The translations under genes and the position numbers were made by a program. This document shows positions 15,906-25,377 of a stretch of 64,000 bases of DNA, one piece after another. Below the pieces are notes generated by a model. The model searched no databases. It saw nothing but the letters and a program-made list of their open reading frames with translations, and was not told where the DNA came from. This DNA comes from Robertkochia flava (GTDB lineage: Bacteria > Bacteroidota > Bacteroidia > Flavobacteriales > Flavobacteriaceae). The stretch covers positions 248,001 to 312,000 of the forward strand of contig NZ_JAINZT010000002.1 in the NCBI RefSeq assembly GCF_020166515.1. The letters are read 5' to 3'. Each line of letters begins with the position of its first letter. Position 1 is the first letter of the stretch.

Positions 15906-17528
15906 ATGAATATTAAATTTTCAATGGCCTCAGGGGCCTTGGCAATTGGACTACTGGCAGGATGCGGGGCAGCTCCGATAGATCTGGATCCGGTACAGAA
16001 TACCGCCACTGCAGATTTTGCAAAAAATTCATTTACCGAAGCACAATATAAAAACTGGGGTCATGCAGACCTGTTAACCGATACCATTCCCGGTATGAGC
16101 GTTATCAAGGCATACCAGGATATCCTTAACAACCGGGAAGGGAAAAAGGTGATCGTCGGGGTAGTAGATTCCGGGATTGATATCAACCATGAAGACCTGA
16201 CCAGCGTGATCTGGGTAAATGAAGATGAGATCCCCGGTAATGGTGTTGACGACGATAAGAACGGCTTTGTGGATGATATCCATGGATGGAACTTTTTGGG
16301 TGCGTCTAATAACGAAAACCTGGAAATGACCCGGATCGTTAAAAAAGGAGATGATGGTTCCGAAATGTACAAGAAGGCAAAGGCAGAATTTGACGAAAAA
16401 TCAAGCTATGCCAAGCAGGGACTAAGCCGCTACACGGAGATCTATGAAATGGTGGATTCTGCTGATGGGGTTGTACAGGAGCAATTGGGAACAGATAGCT
16501 ACAATCTGCAGGATATTCAAAATATCACCTCTGAGGATGAGGCTGTGGTGAAAGCTGCAAAAGCATTGGAATACTGGATGTCCCGTGTGGGTTCTGTGGA
16601 AGAGATCAAAAAAGAACTGGAAGGCGGAATCGAATATTTCTCTGACCAGCTCGAATACAACCTCAACCCGGAATTTGACGGAAGAACCGTGGTAGGTGAC
16701 GATCCATATGATATTACAGACACCAATTACGGAGATAACAACGTTACCGGAGACCTGGATCATGCCACCCACGGTACCCACGTGGCCGGTATCATAGCTG
16801 CCAGCCGTAACAATGGTATCGGTATGGACGGCGTTGCTTCGAACACCGAGATCATGGTACTGCGTGCCGTTCCTAACGGAGATGAATACGACAAGGATAT
16901 TGCACTTGCCATTCGTTACGCAGTGGATAATGGAGCCAAGGTGATCAATGGAAGTTTTGGAAAAGGATATTATCCAAATAAGGAATGGGTTTATGACGCC
17001 CTCAGATACGCTGCAGAAAACGATGTGCTTTTTGTTCATGCAGCAGGAAACGACAGTAACTTTCTTGACGAGGCAGAGAACTATCCGAACGACCAGGAAA
17101 ATAACGGTCCGGAATTCTTTGACAACGTGATCACCGTAGGCGCCCTGAACTGGGCCTATGGCGAGCAAATGGTTGCCGGATTCTCCAACTACGGCAAGGT
17201 GAATGTAGACGTATTTGCCCCCGGAACAAAGATCTATGCCACCACCCCGGAGAATAACTACGAATACCTGCAGGGTACCTCTATGGCGGCTCCCGGAGTT
17301 GCCGGTATGGCTGCGTTGATCCGTTCGTATTTCCCTAAATTGAGCGCTTCTCAGGTAAAACACATTATCATGGAGTCCGGACTGGCTTCTGATGCCGAGG
17401 TGATCGTTGCCGGAGATCCGAACAACAAACAACCTTTCAGCTCGCTTTCCAAATCCGGGAAAATGGCCAACCTTTACAATGCCCTGATCATGGCAGATAA
17501 GGTTTCGAGAAAGAAAATTAAACTTTAA
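15906..17528 (+). CDS. Subtilisin-like S8 serine peptidase, lipoprotein
   Basis: 540 residues. The N-terminus has a lipobox LLAGC with Cys20, so the mature protein is probably lipid-anchored. The catalytic triad is visible: Asp88 in VVDSGID, His289 in HGTHVAG, Ser459 in GTSMAAP; the oxyanion Asn is in HAAGNDSNF. The Asp-His spacing of about 200 residues is far larger than the usual 35-60. The extra segment (about residues 120-265) is acidic, helical-looking and contains a predicted hinge rich in Glu/Lys. The gene is 10 bp from the upstream hydrolase and ends before a strong terminator. Substrate unknown. Confidence 0.92.
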   Translation: MNIKFSMASGALAIGLLAGCGAAPIDLDPVQNTATADFAKNSFTEAQYKNWGHADLLTDTIPGMSVIKAYQDILNNREGKKVIVGVVDSGIDINHEDLTSVIWVNEDEIPGNGVDDDKNGFVDDIHGWNFLGASNNENLEMTRIVKKGDDGSEMYKKAKAEFDEKSSYAKQGLSRYTEIYEMVDSADGVVQEQLGTDSYNLQDIQNITSEDEAVVKAAKALEYWMSRVGSVEEIKKELEGGIEYFSDQLEYNLNPEFDGRTVVGDDPYDITDTNYGDNNVTGDLDHATHGTHVAGIIAASRNNGIGMDGVASNTEIMVLRAVPNGDEYDKDIALAIRYAVDNGAKVINGSFGKGYYPNKEWVYDALRYAAENDVLFVHAAGNDSNFLDEAENYPNDQENNGPEFFDNVITVGALNWAYGEQMVAGFSNYGKVNVDVFAPGTKIYATTPENNYEYLQGTSMAAPGVAGMAALIRSYFPKLSASQVKHIIMESGLASDAEVIVAGDPNNKQPFSSLSKSGKMANLYNALIMADKVSRKKIKL

Positions 17529-17540
17529 TTTATACATCAT

Positions 17541-17573
17541 AAAGGCCCTTTTCTATGATCTGGGCCTTTTTTT
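17541..17573 (+). terminator. Terminator after the S8 peptidase gene
   Basis: AAAGGCCC and GGGCCTTT form a perfect 8-bp stem around a loop of about 15 nt, followed by a T-run; it starts 12 bp after the stop codon. Confidence 0.8.
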
Positions 17574-17588
17574 ATGCCTTAAATAACT

Positions 17589-19436
17589 ATGAAGAAATTT
17601 TTAATTACTGTGCTAAGCCTCGGACTGAGTACTGCCGGCTTTTCACAATTTGAAAACGACCGCCCGTATTACTGGCAACAACATGTGGATTACAAGATGA
17701 ATGTCGACATGGATGTGGAAACTTACCGGTTTACGGGAGACCAGGAATTGCAATACACCAACAATTCTCCGGACACCCTTAAAACCGTATTCTACCATTT
17801 GTATTTTAACGCTTTTCAACCGGGAAGTGAAATGGATGTTCGCAGCCGAAACCTACCGGATCCGGACAGAAGGGTAGGGGCGCGCATCAACAGTCTTGCC
17901 CCGGATGAGATTGGATACATGCGGGTAGGTACCCTAAAGCAGAACGGGGTGGAGATCGAGCACCACACCGAAGGTACGGTACTGGAAGTAGCTTTGAATA
18001 AGCCTATCCTGCCCGGAGAAACCGTGAATTTCACCATGGACTTTGAGGGTCAGGTTCCGGTACAGATCAGAAGAAGTGGCAGAAACAATGCCGAAGGGGT
18101 GGCCCTGTCTATGACACAATGGTATCCTAAGATGGCCGAATACGACTTTGAAGGATGGCAGGACCATGCGTATATCGCCCGTGAATTTCAGGGGGTATGG
18201 GGTGATTTTGATGTAAAGATCACCATTGATAAGGATTATGTTATCGGTGGTACAGGCTACCTTCAGAACCCGGAAGCGATCGGTCATGGTTATGAAACCG
18301 AAGGCATGAAGGTAAAGCGCCCGAAAGGAAAAAAACTTACCTGGCATTTTGTAGCCCCCAATGTACACGATTTTGCCTGGGCTGCAGATCCGGAATACAT
18401 CCACGATACCCTGAAAATGGAAAATGGACCTACCCTTCACTTTTTCTATAAAGACAAAGAGGAGATCAGGGAAAACTGGAAGAACCTGCAACCTAAAACC
18501 GCAGCCCTGATGGAATTCTTCAGTGCGAACGTGGGACCATACCCATGGGAACAGTACTCTGTGATTCAAGGCGGAGACGGAGGAATGGAGTATGCCATGT
18601 GTACGCTGATCACCGGAGAACGCAAATTCGGAAGCCTGGTTGGCGTTACCGCTCATGAGCTTGCCCATACCTGGTTCCAGCAGATCCTGGCCACCAATGA
18701 GTCTAAACACGAATGGATGGATGAAGGTTTTACTTCCTTTATTTCTGACCTTGCCGAAAACCAGGTCATGGAAAGAGGGAAAGACAATCCGTTCTCCGGA
18801 GCTTACCAGGGGTATCTGGCCCTTGCCAACTCAGATATGCAGGAGCCGCTCACTACCCAGGCAGACCGCTACAGCACCAACAGAACCTATGGGATTTCTG
18901 CCTACAGTAAAGGCGAGGTCTTCCTGAGCCAGCTCGGTTATATCATTGGTCAGGATAAACTCATGCAAACCCTCAAGCGCTACTACAACGACTTTAAATT
19001 TACCCATCCCACCCCGAATGACATTATTCGTACCGCAGAAAAGGTTTCGGGAATGCAATTGTGGTGGTACCTCAATGAATGGGCAGAAACCACCCATACG
19101 ATCGATTACGGTATTAAGTCGGTTACCGCAGAAGAAGGAAAAACCAGGATTACCCTGGAACGTATCGGGAAAATGCCGATGCCCATGGATATCCTTGTGG
19201 AATACCAGGACGGAAGTGTGGAAACCTTTTATGCACCGCTACGCATGATGAGAGGTGAAAAAGACAACCCTTACGAAGGTATCGAAAGACAAGGTCTTGA
19301 CGACTGGCCCTGGGTATACCCGGAGTACAGCTTTGCCATTGAGCGCGAAGTCTCAGAGATAAAAACCATCTACCTGGATCCTTCAGGGCTTATGGCAGAT
19401 ACCAATCGGGAGAACAATATTTACCAGGCCGAATAA
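17589..19436 (+). CDS. M1-family zinc aminopeptidase, exported
   Basis: 615 residues with a signal peptide at 1-19 (ending AGFS-Q). The catalytic motif HELAHTWF starts at His356, with the third zinc ligand Glu379 in WMDEGF, the exact HExxH-x18-E spacing. The preceding GGMEYAMC (near 325-332) stands in the place of the GAMEN exopeptidase motif. The N-terminal beta-sandwich and catalytic domain are present, but the long C-terminal helical domain of classical M1 enzymes is short. It likely trims peptides in the periplasm or outside the cell. Flanked by terminators on both sides, so transcribed alone. Confidence 0.9.
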   Translation: MKKFLITVLSLGLSTAGFSQFENDRPYYWQQHVDYKMNVDMDVETYRFTGDQELQYTNNSPDTLKTVFYHLYFNAFQPGSEMDVRSRNLPDPDRRVGARINSLAPDEIGYMRVGTLKQNGVEIEHHTEGTVLEVALNKPILPGETVNFTMDFEGQVPVQIRRSGRNNAEGVALSMTQWYPKMAEYDFEGWQDHAYIAREFQGVWGDFDVKITIDKDYVIGGTGYLQNPEAIGHGYETEGMKVKRPKGKKLTWHFVAPNVHDFAWAADPEYIHDTLKMENGPTLHFFYKDKEEIRENWKNLQPKTAALMEFFSANVGPYPWEQYSVIQGGDGGMEYAMCTLITGERKFGSLVGVTAHELAHTWFQQILATNESKHEWMDEGFTSFISDLAENQVMERGKDNPFSGAYQGYLALANSDMQEPLTTQADRYSTNRTYGISAYSKGEVFLSQLGYIIGQDKLMQTLKRYYNDFKFTHPTPNDIIRTAEKVSGMQLWWYLNEWAETTHTIDYGIKSVTAEEGKTRITLERIGKMPMPMDILVEYQDGSVETFYAPLRMMRGEKDNPYEGIERQGLDDWPWVYPEYSFAIEREVSEIKTIYLDPSGLMADTNRENNIYQAE

Positions 19437-19460
19437 CCCTGTTTCTCAATCAATAGTATA

Positions 19461-19496
19461 CAAAACCTCTCTTTTAAGGGAGGTTTTGTTATTTTT
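19461..19496 (+). terminator. Terminator after the M1 peptidase gene
   Basis: CAAAACCTC and GAGGTTTTG arms around a loop of about 11 nt, followed by TTATTTTT. It sits 25 bp after the stop and just before rnpA. Confidence 0.75.
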
Positions 19497-19513
19497 ACCC
19501 CTTTGAAACACCT

Positions 19514-19891
19514 ATGGACAGATCCTTTCCCAGAAAAGAAAAACTCAAAAGTCAAAAGCTTATCGAAGCGGTATTTACCGAAGGATCTTCCGTTTCCAAA
19601 TATCCCCTGAAGCTGGTGTATCGCCGCGCTGAATTCCAGGAGGATACCAAGGTTCAGATTGCCGTTACCGTACCTAAAAGACGCTTTAAAAAAGCTGTAG
19701 ACCGCAACCGGATCAAGCGTTTGCTTCGCGAAGCCTGGCGACTGGGGAAATGGCAGTGGATCCCGGAACTTCAGAAACCCTATGCCATGGTCTTTATCTA
19801 TACAGGAAGTGATATTCCTGATTTTATTACCATGGAAAAAACCATTGGAAAACTGATGAAAAAATTCCTCGATAAAAACGTAAACTCCTGA
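19514..19891 (+). CDS. rnpA: Ribonuclease P protein component
   Basis: 125 residues. The RNP-like signature RFKKAVDRNRIKRLLREAWR (Arg-rich helix) is diagnostic, as is the start SFPRKEKLKSQKLIEAVFTEG. It is the small protein subunit that helps the catalytic RNA of RNase P bind pre-tRNA and remove 5' leaders. rpmH is not upstream here, unlike in many bacteria; instead an S41 peptidase gene follows, an arrangement I have seen in Bacteroidota. Confidence 0.95.
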   Translation: MDRSFPRKEKLKSQKLIEAVFTEGSSVSKYPLKLVYRRAEFQEDTKVQIAVTVPKRRFKKAVDRNRIKRLLREAWRLGKWQWIPELQKPYAMVFIYTGSDIPDFITMEKTIGKLMKKFLDKNVNS

Positions 19892-20014
19892 ATTACAATT
19901 CCTTTATTCGTAAAAAGAAAGTTAAAAGTCTTTCGTTAATCGGTTATTCCTTTCCGGTACGAGGCAATTTTGGTACATTTAAGATGGCATCTGTCTATAA
20001 AAGTACCTAGAAGC

Positions 20015-21631
20015 ATGAAAAAGAAATTCCTGATCCCCTTGCTGGCCCTTACCGTTCTGGTCACAGCAACCAGTTACCGCAATGATTATTTTGAGATCGC
20101 AAAACAGGTAGAGATCTTCACCACCATGTTTAAAGAATTAAACATGAACTACGTAGATGAGACCAATCCTGCAGAATTAATGGATCACGCTATTAAAAGT
20201 ATGCTGGAAGACCTGGATCCCTATACCCGGTTCATGAACGAACAGGATGTGGAATCGTTCCGGATCAACAATAACGGCGAATACTCCGGCATCGGAGCCA
20301 TGGTGCGCAGCTACAACGATAAACTCCTCATCATTGAGCCTTATGAAGGATATCCGGCCGATAAGGCCGGATTAAAGGCCGGAGATGAAATTATACAGAT
20401 AGGGGATATCTCGGTGTCAGATTTTAAAGATGATGCCACAGAACTCCTTAAAGGGGCTAAGAATTCATCGGTGGAAGTTACCTATTTAAGGCAGGGGAAA
20501 ACCATGACCACCATGGTAGACCGGGAAGAGATTGAGGTAGACGCCGTGCCCTTTTACAGGATGGCCGATGAGAACACGGGATATATTGTGCTTTCCAGGT
20601 TTAACAGAAAAGCCGCTTCCCAAACCCGGGAGGCCCTTGAGGATCTTAAATCCAAAGGAGCCCGGCAACTTATCCTGGATCTGAGAGGCAATCCGGGAGG
20701 GTTGCTTAGTGAAGCCATAGAAATATGCAATCTTTTTGTGGAAGAAGGCGAACTTATTGTAAGTACGCGGTCTAAGGTGAAAAAGTTCAACCAGGAATTC
20801 AAAACCAGGAAACGTCCGGTGGATACTCAAATCCCCCTGGCGATATTGATCGACGATAAAAGTGCCTCAGCCAGTGAGATCGTAAGCGGCGCCCTCCAGG
20901 ACCTTGACAGGGCAGTGGTGGTAGGCTCCCGAAGCTTTGGAAAAGGTTTGGTGCAAAGGCCCATTAAACTCACCTATGGCACCCAGTTAAAAGTAACCAT
21001 CTCCAGGTATTATACCCCCAGCGGCCGGTGCATACAATCCATGGATTACTGGAACCGTGATGAACAGGGCAATGCCGTTTCCAAAAAATCATTCCGCGAA
21101 TACAAAACCAGAAACGGCCGCACGGTGTACGATAACGGAGGAGTAACCCCGGATGTGACTATTGAAGAGCTGCAGCAAAATGCCCTTACCCAGGCCCTGA
21201 ACAACAACCTGGTCATTTTTGATTTCGCCACCGATTTTTATTATAGGCATCCCAACCTGGATACGAATAACTTTTCCCTCTCCGATGAGGTCTACACGAG
21301 TTTTAAGTCGTTTGTTAAGGATCAGGGATTCGATTATGAAACAAGGGCAGAGCAGGTACTTCATAATCAGCTGGATCAGGAAGAGATTGCCCTGCTTGGA
21401 AATGAGGTGGAAACCGAATACCAGCAATTGCTCAACAGCATTTCCAAAAGCAAGATCAACGCCCTGGATACCCAGAAAGAGCGCATTAAAAAAGATATTG
21501 AGGATGAGCTGATCACCAGGTACACGTACAGGGAAGGCCTGTACAATTACTACCTGGATCACGACCAGACCATCATGCAGGCCCGGGGTGTATTAAACGA
21601 TACAGAGCGGTATCAAAGTATTTTACAATAA
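20015..21631 (+). CDS. S41-family C-terminal processing peptidase
   Basis: 538 residues from the ATG at 20015; an upstream in-frame ATG at 19970 would place 15 polar residues before the hydrophobic signal segment (MKKKFLIPLLALTVLV) and is less likely. A PDZ domain lies at about residues 85-165 (YSGIGAMV..., GYPADKAGLKAGDEIIQI). The peptidase core follows with the nucleophile Ser in DDKSASASEIVSGAL and the general base Lys in SFGKGLVQ. The C-terminal 190 residues are charged and helical. Such tail-specific proteases act in the periplasm on misfolded proteins or cell-wall enzymes. Usual length for the Bacteroidota form. Confidence 0.92.
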   Translation: MKKKFLIPLLALTVLVTATSYRNDYFEIAKQVEIFTTMFKELNMNYVDETNPAELMDHAIKSMLEDLDPYTRFMNEQDVESFRINNNGEYSGIGAMVRSYNDKLLIIEPYEGYPADKAGLKAGDEIIQIGDISVSDFKDDATELLKGAKNSSVEVTYLRQGKTMTTMVDREEIEVDAVPFYRMADENTGYIVLSRFNRKAASQTREALEDLKSKGARQLILDLRGNPGGLLSEAIEICNLFVEEGELIVSTRSKVKKFNQEFKTRKRPVDTQIPLAILIDDKSASASEIVSGALQDLDRAVVVGSRSFGKGLVQRPIKLTYGTQLKVTISRYYTPSGRCIQSMDYWNRDEQGNAVSKKSFREYKTRNGRTVYDNGGVTPDVTIEELQQNALTQALNNNLVIFDFATDFYYRHPNLDTNNFSLSDEVYTSFKSFVKDQGFDYETRAEQVLHNQLDQEEIALLGNEVETEYQQLLNSISKSKINALDTQKERIKKDIEDELITRYTYREGLYNYYLDHDQTIMQARGVLNDTERYQSILQ

Positions 21632-21651
21632 CAATCTGCATCCATGCAATG

Positions 21652-21692
21652 AAAAACCTGCATTGTCCTTTTTAGACATGCGGGTTTTTTTA
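21652..21692 (+). terminator. Terminator after the S41 peptidase gene
   Basis: AACCTGCA and TGCGGGTT pair (one G-U) and run into seven Ts; 20 bp after the stop codon. Confidence 0.75.
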
Positions 21693-21841
21693 TTGAAGGA
21701 GGCTGCAGGGTAACGAGTCCCGACCAACCCCTGACGCCATTTCTTATTGGAAAACCTGTTTAAACCTGCCTGCGAGCTCCTTGAAACATGTAAACGGGGA
21801 GGATACCCCCGACTTCGTAACTTTTCCCTAAATTGATTCCT

Positions 21842-23596
21842 ATGAAAGAAAAAAGCTTCAAATTATGCCTGACCATGGCCGGAGCCGTTTCCGCAGGTGC
21901 CTACACCGCAGGGGTGCTGGATGAACTCTTCGATATTTTGGATCGTTGGGAAAAAGCCAAACAACGAAATCGCTCCCTGGGAACAGATCATCCCGGATAC
22001 GACCATAGCCTGCCTATGCACCACCTGGAACTGGAAGTGATGAGCGGGGCTTCTGCCGGCGGCATCAATGCGGCTCTTTGTCTGCACAAGATTCTGGATA
22101 CCACCCCTTCCGGAATTTCAGAGAATACGGTCCTTAAAAATTGCTGGGTGAACATGGCTGATGATAAAGATGGATGTACCCTGGAAAAACTTCTGAATAC
22201 CGACGACCTGAACTCGGGAACTGTACCGCTTTCCCTCTTGAACGGAAATCCTTTGGAAGCCCTTGCAGACCGCTTCTTTACTCCTGTTAAAAAAACGGCA
22301 CGACCCTCGTGGTTTTCAGAACAGGCAGAAATACTTCTTACCACTACCAACCTGGAAGGACTACCCGTAAATATTCATTTTGAACAGGCCGACAAGGAAA
22401 AGAACGGGCACCAGATCACACAACACAGCAGTGTGTTCAGGTTCAGGCCCGGACAAAAATTCAAAAACACCCCGGAAACTGATTTCGATCATGATGCGTA
22501 TTTTACATTGGATATCACCCGGGAAAAGGATCTGGAGTACCTAAAACAAGCAGCGCTAAGTACCTCTGCCTTCCCCATCGGACTTCCCTCCAGAAAGGTG
22601 AAATTACCCCATAAACCCTATCTCAGATTCGCAGCGCACATGCCACCCCGCACTGCAGCTCCCGAACCAAACCCAACGACAGAAGATCACGCCTTTAACA
22701 GCATTGACGGAGGTCTGCTTAACAATGAACCTTACGGGTGGGGGGTTAGGTTACTAAAGGAGAAATGCCTCGAACAGTACCAAAGCAACCGGTATGCTGT
22801 GATCATGATCGATCCGCTTCCCAATAAAGATGCGCCTCAAAAGAAAGAAAAGAGGAATCATTTTCTGAATATTGCCATAGCCATGTTCCGGGCACTCCGC
22901 AATGAAGTTATGCTAAATCCTGAAGGTCTTGCAGAGGCTATTTCCCTTCGGGACCGGACTAAATTTCTAATTGCCCCTACAAAAGGAGCGGACTACCCCC
23001 GGGAATTAAACCAACTGGGAAAGGTGCTGGCTTCCTCTCCGCTCAGCGGATTCGCAGGATTTATTGATAAAAAGCAACGGGAACACGACTATGAGCTGGG
23101 TAGAAGGAATTGCCGTGACTTTATAAGGTTTCACTTTACCGTAACTCTTGATGATGCAGCACAAAGATTACAGGATATACCGTCTGAAGAAATGGCTTAC
23201 CGCTTTGGCATCTATCCATACAAAAATACAACCTCAGGGAAGCTTCACTATCCGTTGATCCCAGATATTCGGTTATCGTATGCGCGGGAAAATACCCTTA
23301 AAGCTTCATTTAAGGATAAAGATGAATATCCAAAGCTTCCGGTTTTCTCCATGGAAGAATTTCGTAAAAAATACGAGTCCCTGATCACCAGAAGAATGCA
23401 CAAACTGGTTACTTACACTACGGGAAAATGGTGGATAGGACTGGGATTCAGAATCTTCTTTCTTCCATCCCTCAGAACCCGGTTTTTACGCCTGCTGGAC
23501 AGGGAAATGAATTTTTATACCCCGTACCATACTGCCACCAAAAAGAAGGCTAAACCCGGAAATACGATAGCGATGGAAAATGTTAATAGAATTTAA
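21842..23596 (+). CDS. Patatin-like phospholipase domain protein
   Basis: 584 residues from the ATG at 21842 (an in-frame TTG nine bases earlier is unlikely). The patatin elements are present in order: the oxyanion-type glycine-containing start MAGAVSAGAYTAGVLDEL, the nucleophile elbow SGASAGG with Ser71, and the catalytic Asp289 in DGGLLNNEP. The C-terminal half (about 330-584) has no match I recognise beyond other large bacterial patatin-like proteins; residues 530-550 are hydrophobic (WWIGLGFRIFFLP), perhaps membrane-associating. Predicted lipid acyl hydrolase, cytoplasmic because there is no signal peptide. The next gene starts 48 bp downstream on the same strand. Confidence 0.88.
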   Translation: MKEKSFKLCLTMAGAVSAGAYTAGVLDELFDILDRWEKAKQRNRSLGTDHPGYDHSLPMHHLELEVMSGASAGGINAALCLHKILDTTPSGISENTVLKNCWVNMADDKDGCTLEKLLNTDDLNSGTVPLSLLNGNPLEALADRFFTPVKKTARPSWFSEQAEILLTTTNLEGLPVNIHFEQADKEKNGHQITQHSSVFRFRPGQKFKNTPETDFDHDAYFTLDITREKDLEYLKQAALSTSAFPIGLPSRKVKLPHKPYLRFAAHMPPRTAAPEPNPTTEDHAFNSIDGGLLNNEPYGWGVRLLKEKCLEQYQSNRYAVIMIDPLPNKDAPQKKEKRNHFLNIAIAMFRALRNEVMLNPEGLAEAISLRDRTKFLIAPTKGADYPRELNQLGKVLASSPLSGFAGFIDKKQREHDYELGRRNCRDFIRFHFTVTLDDAAQRLQDIPSEEMAYRFGIYPYKNTTSGKLHYPLIPDIRLSYARENTLKASFKDKDEYPKLPVFSMEEFRKKYESLITRRMHKLVTYTTGKWWIGLGFRIFFLPSLRTRFLRLLDREMNFYTPYHTATKKKAKPGNTIAMENVNRI

Positions 23597-23644
23597 CATG
23601 TTGATTTCTTGATAATTAGCTTCAAAAATTGTATGTTAATAGCT

Positions 23645-24019
23645 ATGATAGCACTGGACAGAAAAAACTACGAAGACTTTTTGACGCAAACCGTTAATTA
23701 CCTGGAGAACAGAGGTTTTAAAAACATCAAAACCGCATTAGAGGGCTATGAAAGTCCGAAATCGTTCCTGAAAAGGGGCAGTGATATAAGCGTTACTCCG
23801 GATATCGTTGCAGAGAAAATGGGCATCAAACACTATTTTGAGATCAGTGTAAAATCGGAAAAACCAAACCTTCTTAAATCCAAATGGATGTTCCTGGACG
23901 CTCTGAGCAAAAGGAACTCCTCCCGCTTCAAAATCGTTACCACCAAAGGGCATTACAAGTTTACACACACCATGCTTGATGATCTGAACCTGGAAAAGAA
24001 TATGATCAAGATCAATTGA
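23645..24019 (+). CDS. Hypothetical protein, possible PD-(D/E)xK-like fold
   Basis: 124 residues from the ATG at 23645; a TTG start at 23609 would add a hydrophobic run that is not conserved-looking. The segment ISVTPDIVAEKMGIKHYFEISVKSEK has a Pro-Asp, then a beta-strand with Glu and Lys, the layout of a restriction-endonuclease-like active site, although the E-x-x-x-K spacing differs from the usual E-x-K. KWMFLDALSKRNSSRFKIVTTKGHY follows. Small proteins of this pattern occur in Flavobacteriaceae as hypotheticals. Its 3' end overlaps the convergent acetyltransferase gene by 8 bp. Nuclease assignment is weak inference. Confidence 0.7.
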   Translation: MIALDRKNYEDFLTQTVNYLENRGFKNIKTALEGYESPKSFLKRGSDISVTPDIVAEKMGIKHYFEISVKSEKPNLLKSKWMFLDALSKRNSSRFKIVTTKGHYKFTHTMLDDLNLEKNMIKIN

Positions 24020-24458
24020 CGGATCTGATCATACGTACATGGGGAATACCATCTTCCAGATAGGTTTCTCCAACCGCCAAAAAACCGTGGACATTGTAGA
24101 ACTTTTCCAGATAGGTTTGTGCCGAGATCTCGATCGTCTGATGACCGTACAAGGTTTCCACCGTTTGGATGGAAGCCCTGAGTATCTCATGTCCTAAATT
24201 TTGTTTTCTGTATTCCATCTTAACGATCACCCGTCCGATACTCGGGCGTTCGAAATAATCACCGGCATTAAAGATCCTGGTGTATGCCGCCAGCGTTCCG
24301 TTTTCATAACCCAGAACATGAATGGCCTTCTGATCCTTATTGTCAATATCCTGATACACACAATCCTGTTCAACTACAAATACTTCCGAACGCAGTCGCA
24401 GCATTTCATAAAGCTGATCAATGGATAATTCCTTAAAAGTCTTTACCTGTATTTCCAT
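24012..24458 (-). CDS. ElaA-like GNAT acetyltransferase
   Basis: 148 residues. The N-terminal LYEMLRLRSEVFVVEQDCVYQDIDNKD is the typical ElaA-family start, and the acetyl-CoA loop is IGRVIVKMEYRKQNLGHEIL (R-x-x-x-x-L/G-H form of the GNAT Q/RxxGxG/A motif). C-terminal AQTYLEKFYNVHGF completes the fold. Substrate unknown. It lies 9 bp downstream of the CDF gene on the same strand, so rpiB, the CDF exporter and this gene may form one transcript. Confidence 0.88.
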   Translation of the reverse strand: MEIQVKTFKELSIDQLYEMLRLRSEVFVVEQDCVYQDIDNKDQKAIHVLGYENGTLAAYTRIFNAGDYFERPSIGRVIVKMEYRKQNLGHEILRASIQTVETLYGHQTIEISAQTYLEKFYNVHGFLAVGETYLEDGIPHVRMIRSVN

Positions 24459-24467
24459 TCCTGAAAT

Positions 24468-25376
24468 TTAATCCTGTACAATAAAATCCTTTGGGTCTTC
24501 CTTGTTGAATTCAGGTTGAATATTTACATGATTAATCCCGTATTCATCGTGTAATACCTGCTCAATTTTTATCAGAATCCGGTTGAATTCACTTAGGGTG
24601 ATATCTCTTTTAAAATCGAGATGGGCTTCCAGGTGGAGTTCATCCTCATTCAAACACCAGACGTGTATGTGGTGCAGTTTGTTCACATCTTCGATCTGGT
24701 GTACCGAACGCACAAGGGCTTTGATATCGATGTGCTCCGGAGTAAAAAGCATAAGCATACGCGTGGAGCTTTTTAGCAGATCAATGGCTACGTAAATAAG
24801 ATAGATCCCGATAAGAAAGGTCAGTAAGCTGTCTATCCAGAAAATACCGAAGAACTTCATTAACAATCCGCCTGCCAGTACGGCAACACTGGCCAGCATA
24901 TCAGTGAACAGATGCAAATAAGCCGATCGCATGTTCAGGTTCTTATCTGCATCCTTTTTTAAAATAAACACACTTAAGCCGTTGGCAGCGATACCCAATA
25001 GTGCAAGCCAAATCACCAGGTTCGACCCAATGGGTTCGGGGGATTGCAGTCGCTTTACAGCTTCGATCATGAGGATAACGGCAATGATCAAAAGGGTAGC
25101 GGCATTGATAAATGCCGCTATGATTTCTGCCCTTTTATACCCGAAAGTTTTATTCGTGGAAGCTTTGGATCGGGCAAGCCGATTCGCCACATAACTAATG
25201 ATCAAAGAAATAACATCCGTAAAATTATGAAGGGCATCTGATAGTAATGCCAGACTTCCCGATATGATCCCGCCAATAACCTGGGCAATGGTAATGCCTA
25301 CATTAAGCAGTATCGATATCAGCAGGTTTCTTCCCTTTAACGGTTGGTGAAAACTATGATCATGATCATGGGCCAT
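24468..25376 (-). CDS. Cation diffusion facilitator, CzcD-type metal exporter
   Basis: 302 residues. A His-rich N-terminus (HDHDHSFHQ) precedes six membrane segments. Segment II carries LSDALHNFTD, and segment V carries IDSLLTFLIGIYLIYVA, giving the His/Asp zinc-site residues of the CDF family. The C-terminal cytoplasmic domain (about 205-300) contains VHQIEDVNKLHHIHVWCLNEDELHLEAHLDF. It exports Zn2+ or related divalent ions by proton antiport. Starts one base after the rpiB stop codon. Metal specificity is not resolved. Confidence 0.92.
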   Translation of the reverse strand: MAHDHDHSFHQPLKGRNLLISILLNVGITIAQVIGGIISGSLALLSDALHNFTDVISLIISYVANRLARSKASTNKTFGYKRAEIIAAFINAATLLIIAVILMIEAVKRLQSPEPIGSNLVIWLALLGIAANGLSVFILKKDADKNLNMRSAYLHLFTDMLASVAVLAGGLLMKFFGIFWIDSLLTFLIGIYLIYVAIDLLKSSTRMLMLFTPEHIDIKALVRSVHQIEDVNKLHHIHVWCLNEDELHLEAHLDFKRDITLSEFNRILIKIEQVLHDEYGINHVNIQPEFNKEDPKDFIVQD

Positions 25377-25377
25377 A

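Noticed and set aside
16777-16786. CCCACGTGGC inside the S8 peptidase gene as a parS relative.
   Set aside because: Only the CACGTG core is shared; it encodes the conserved HGTHVAG motif and lacks the GTT/AAC flanks.
16422-17540. A 372-codon - strand frame opposite the S8 peptidase gene.
   Set aside because: The peptidase on the + strand has a full catalytic triad and lipobox; the antisense translation has no recognisable domain.
17934-18710. A 258-codon - strand frame opposite the M1 peptidase.
   Set aside because: Antisense shadow of a gene with intact zinc-binding motifs.
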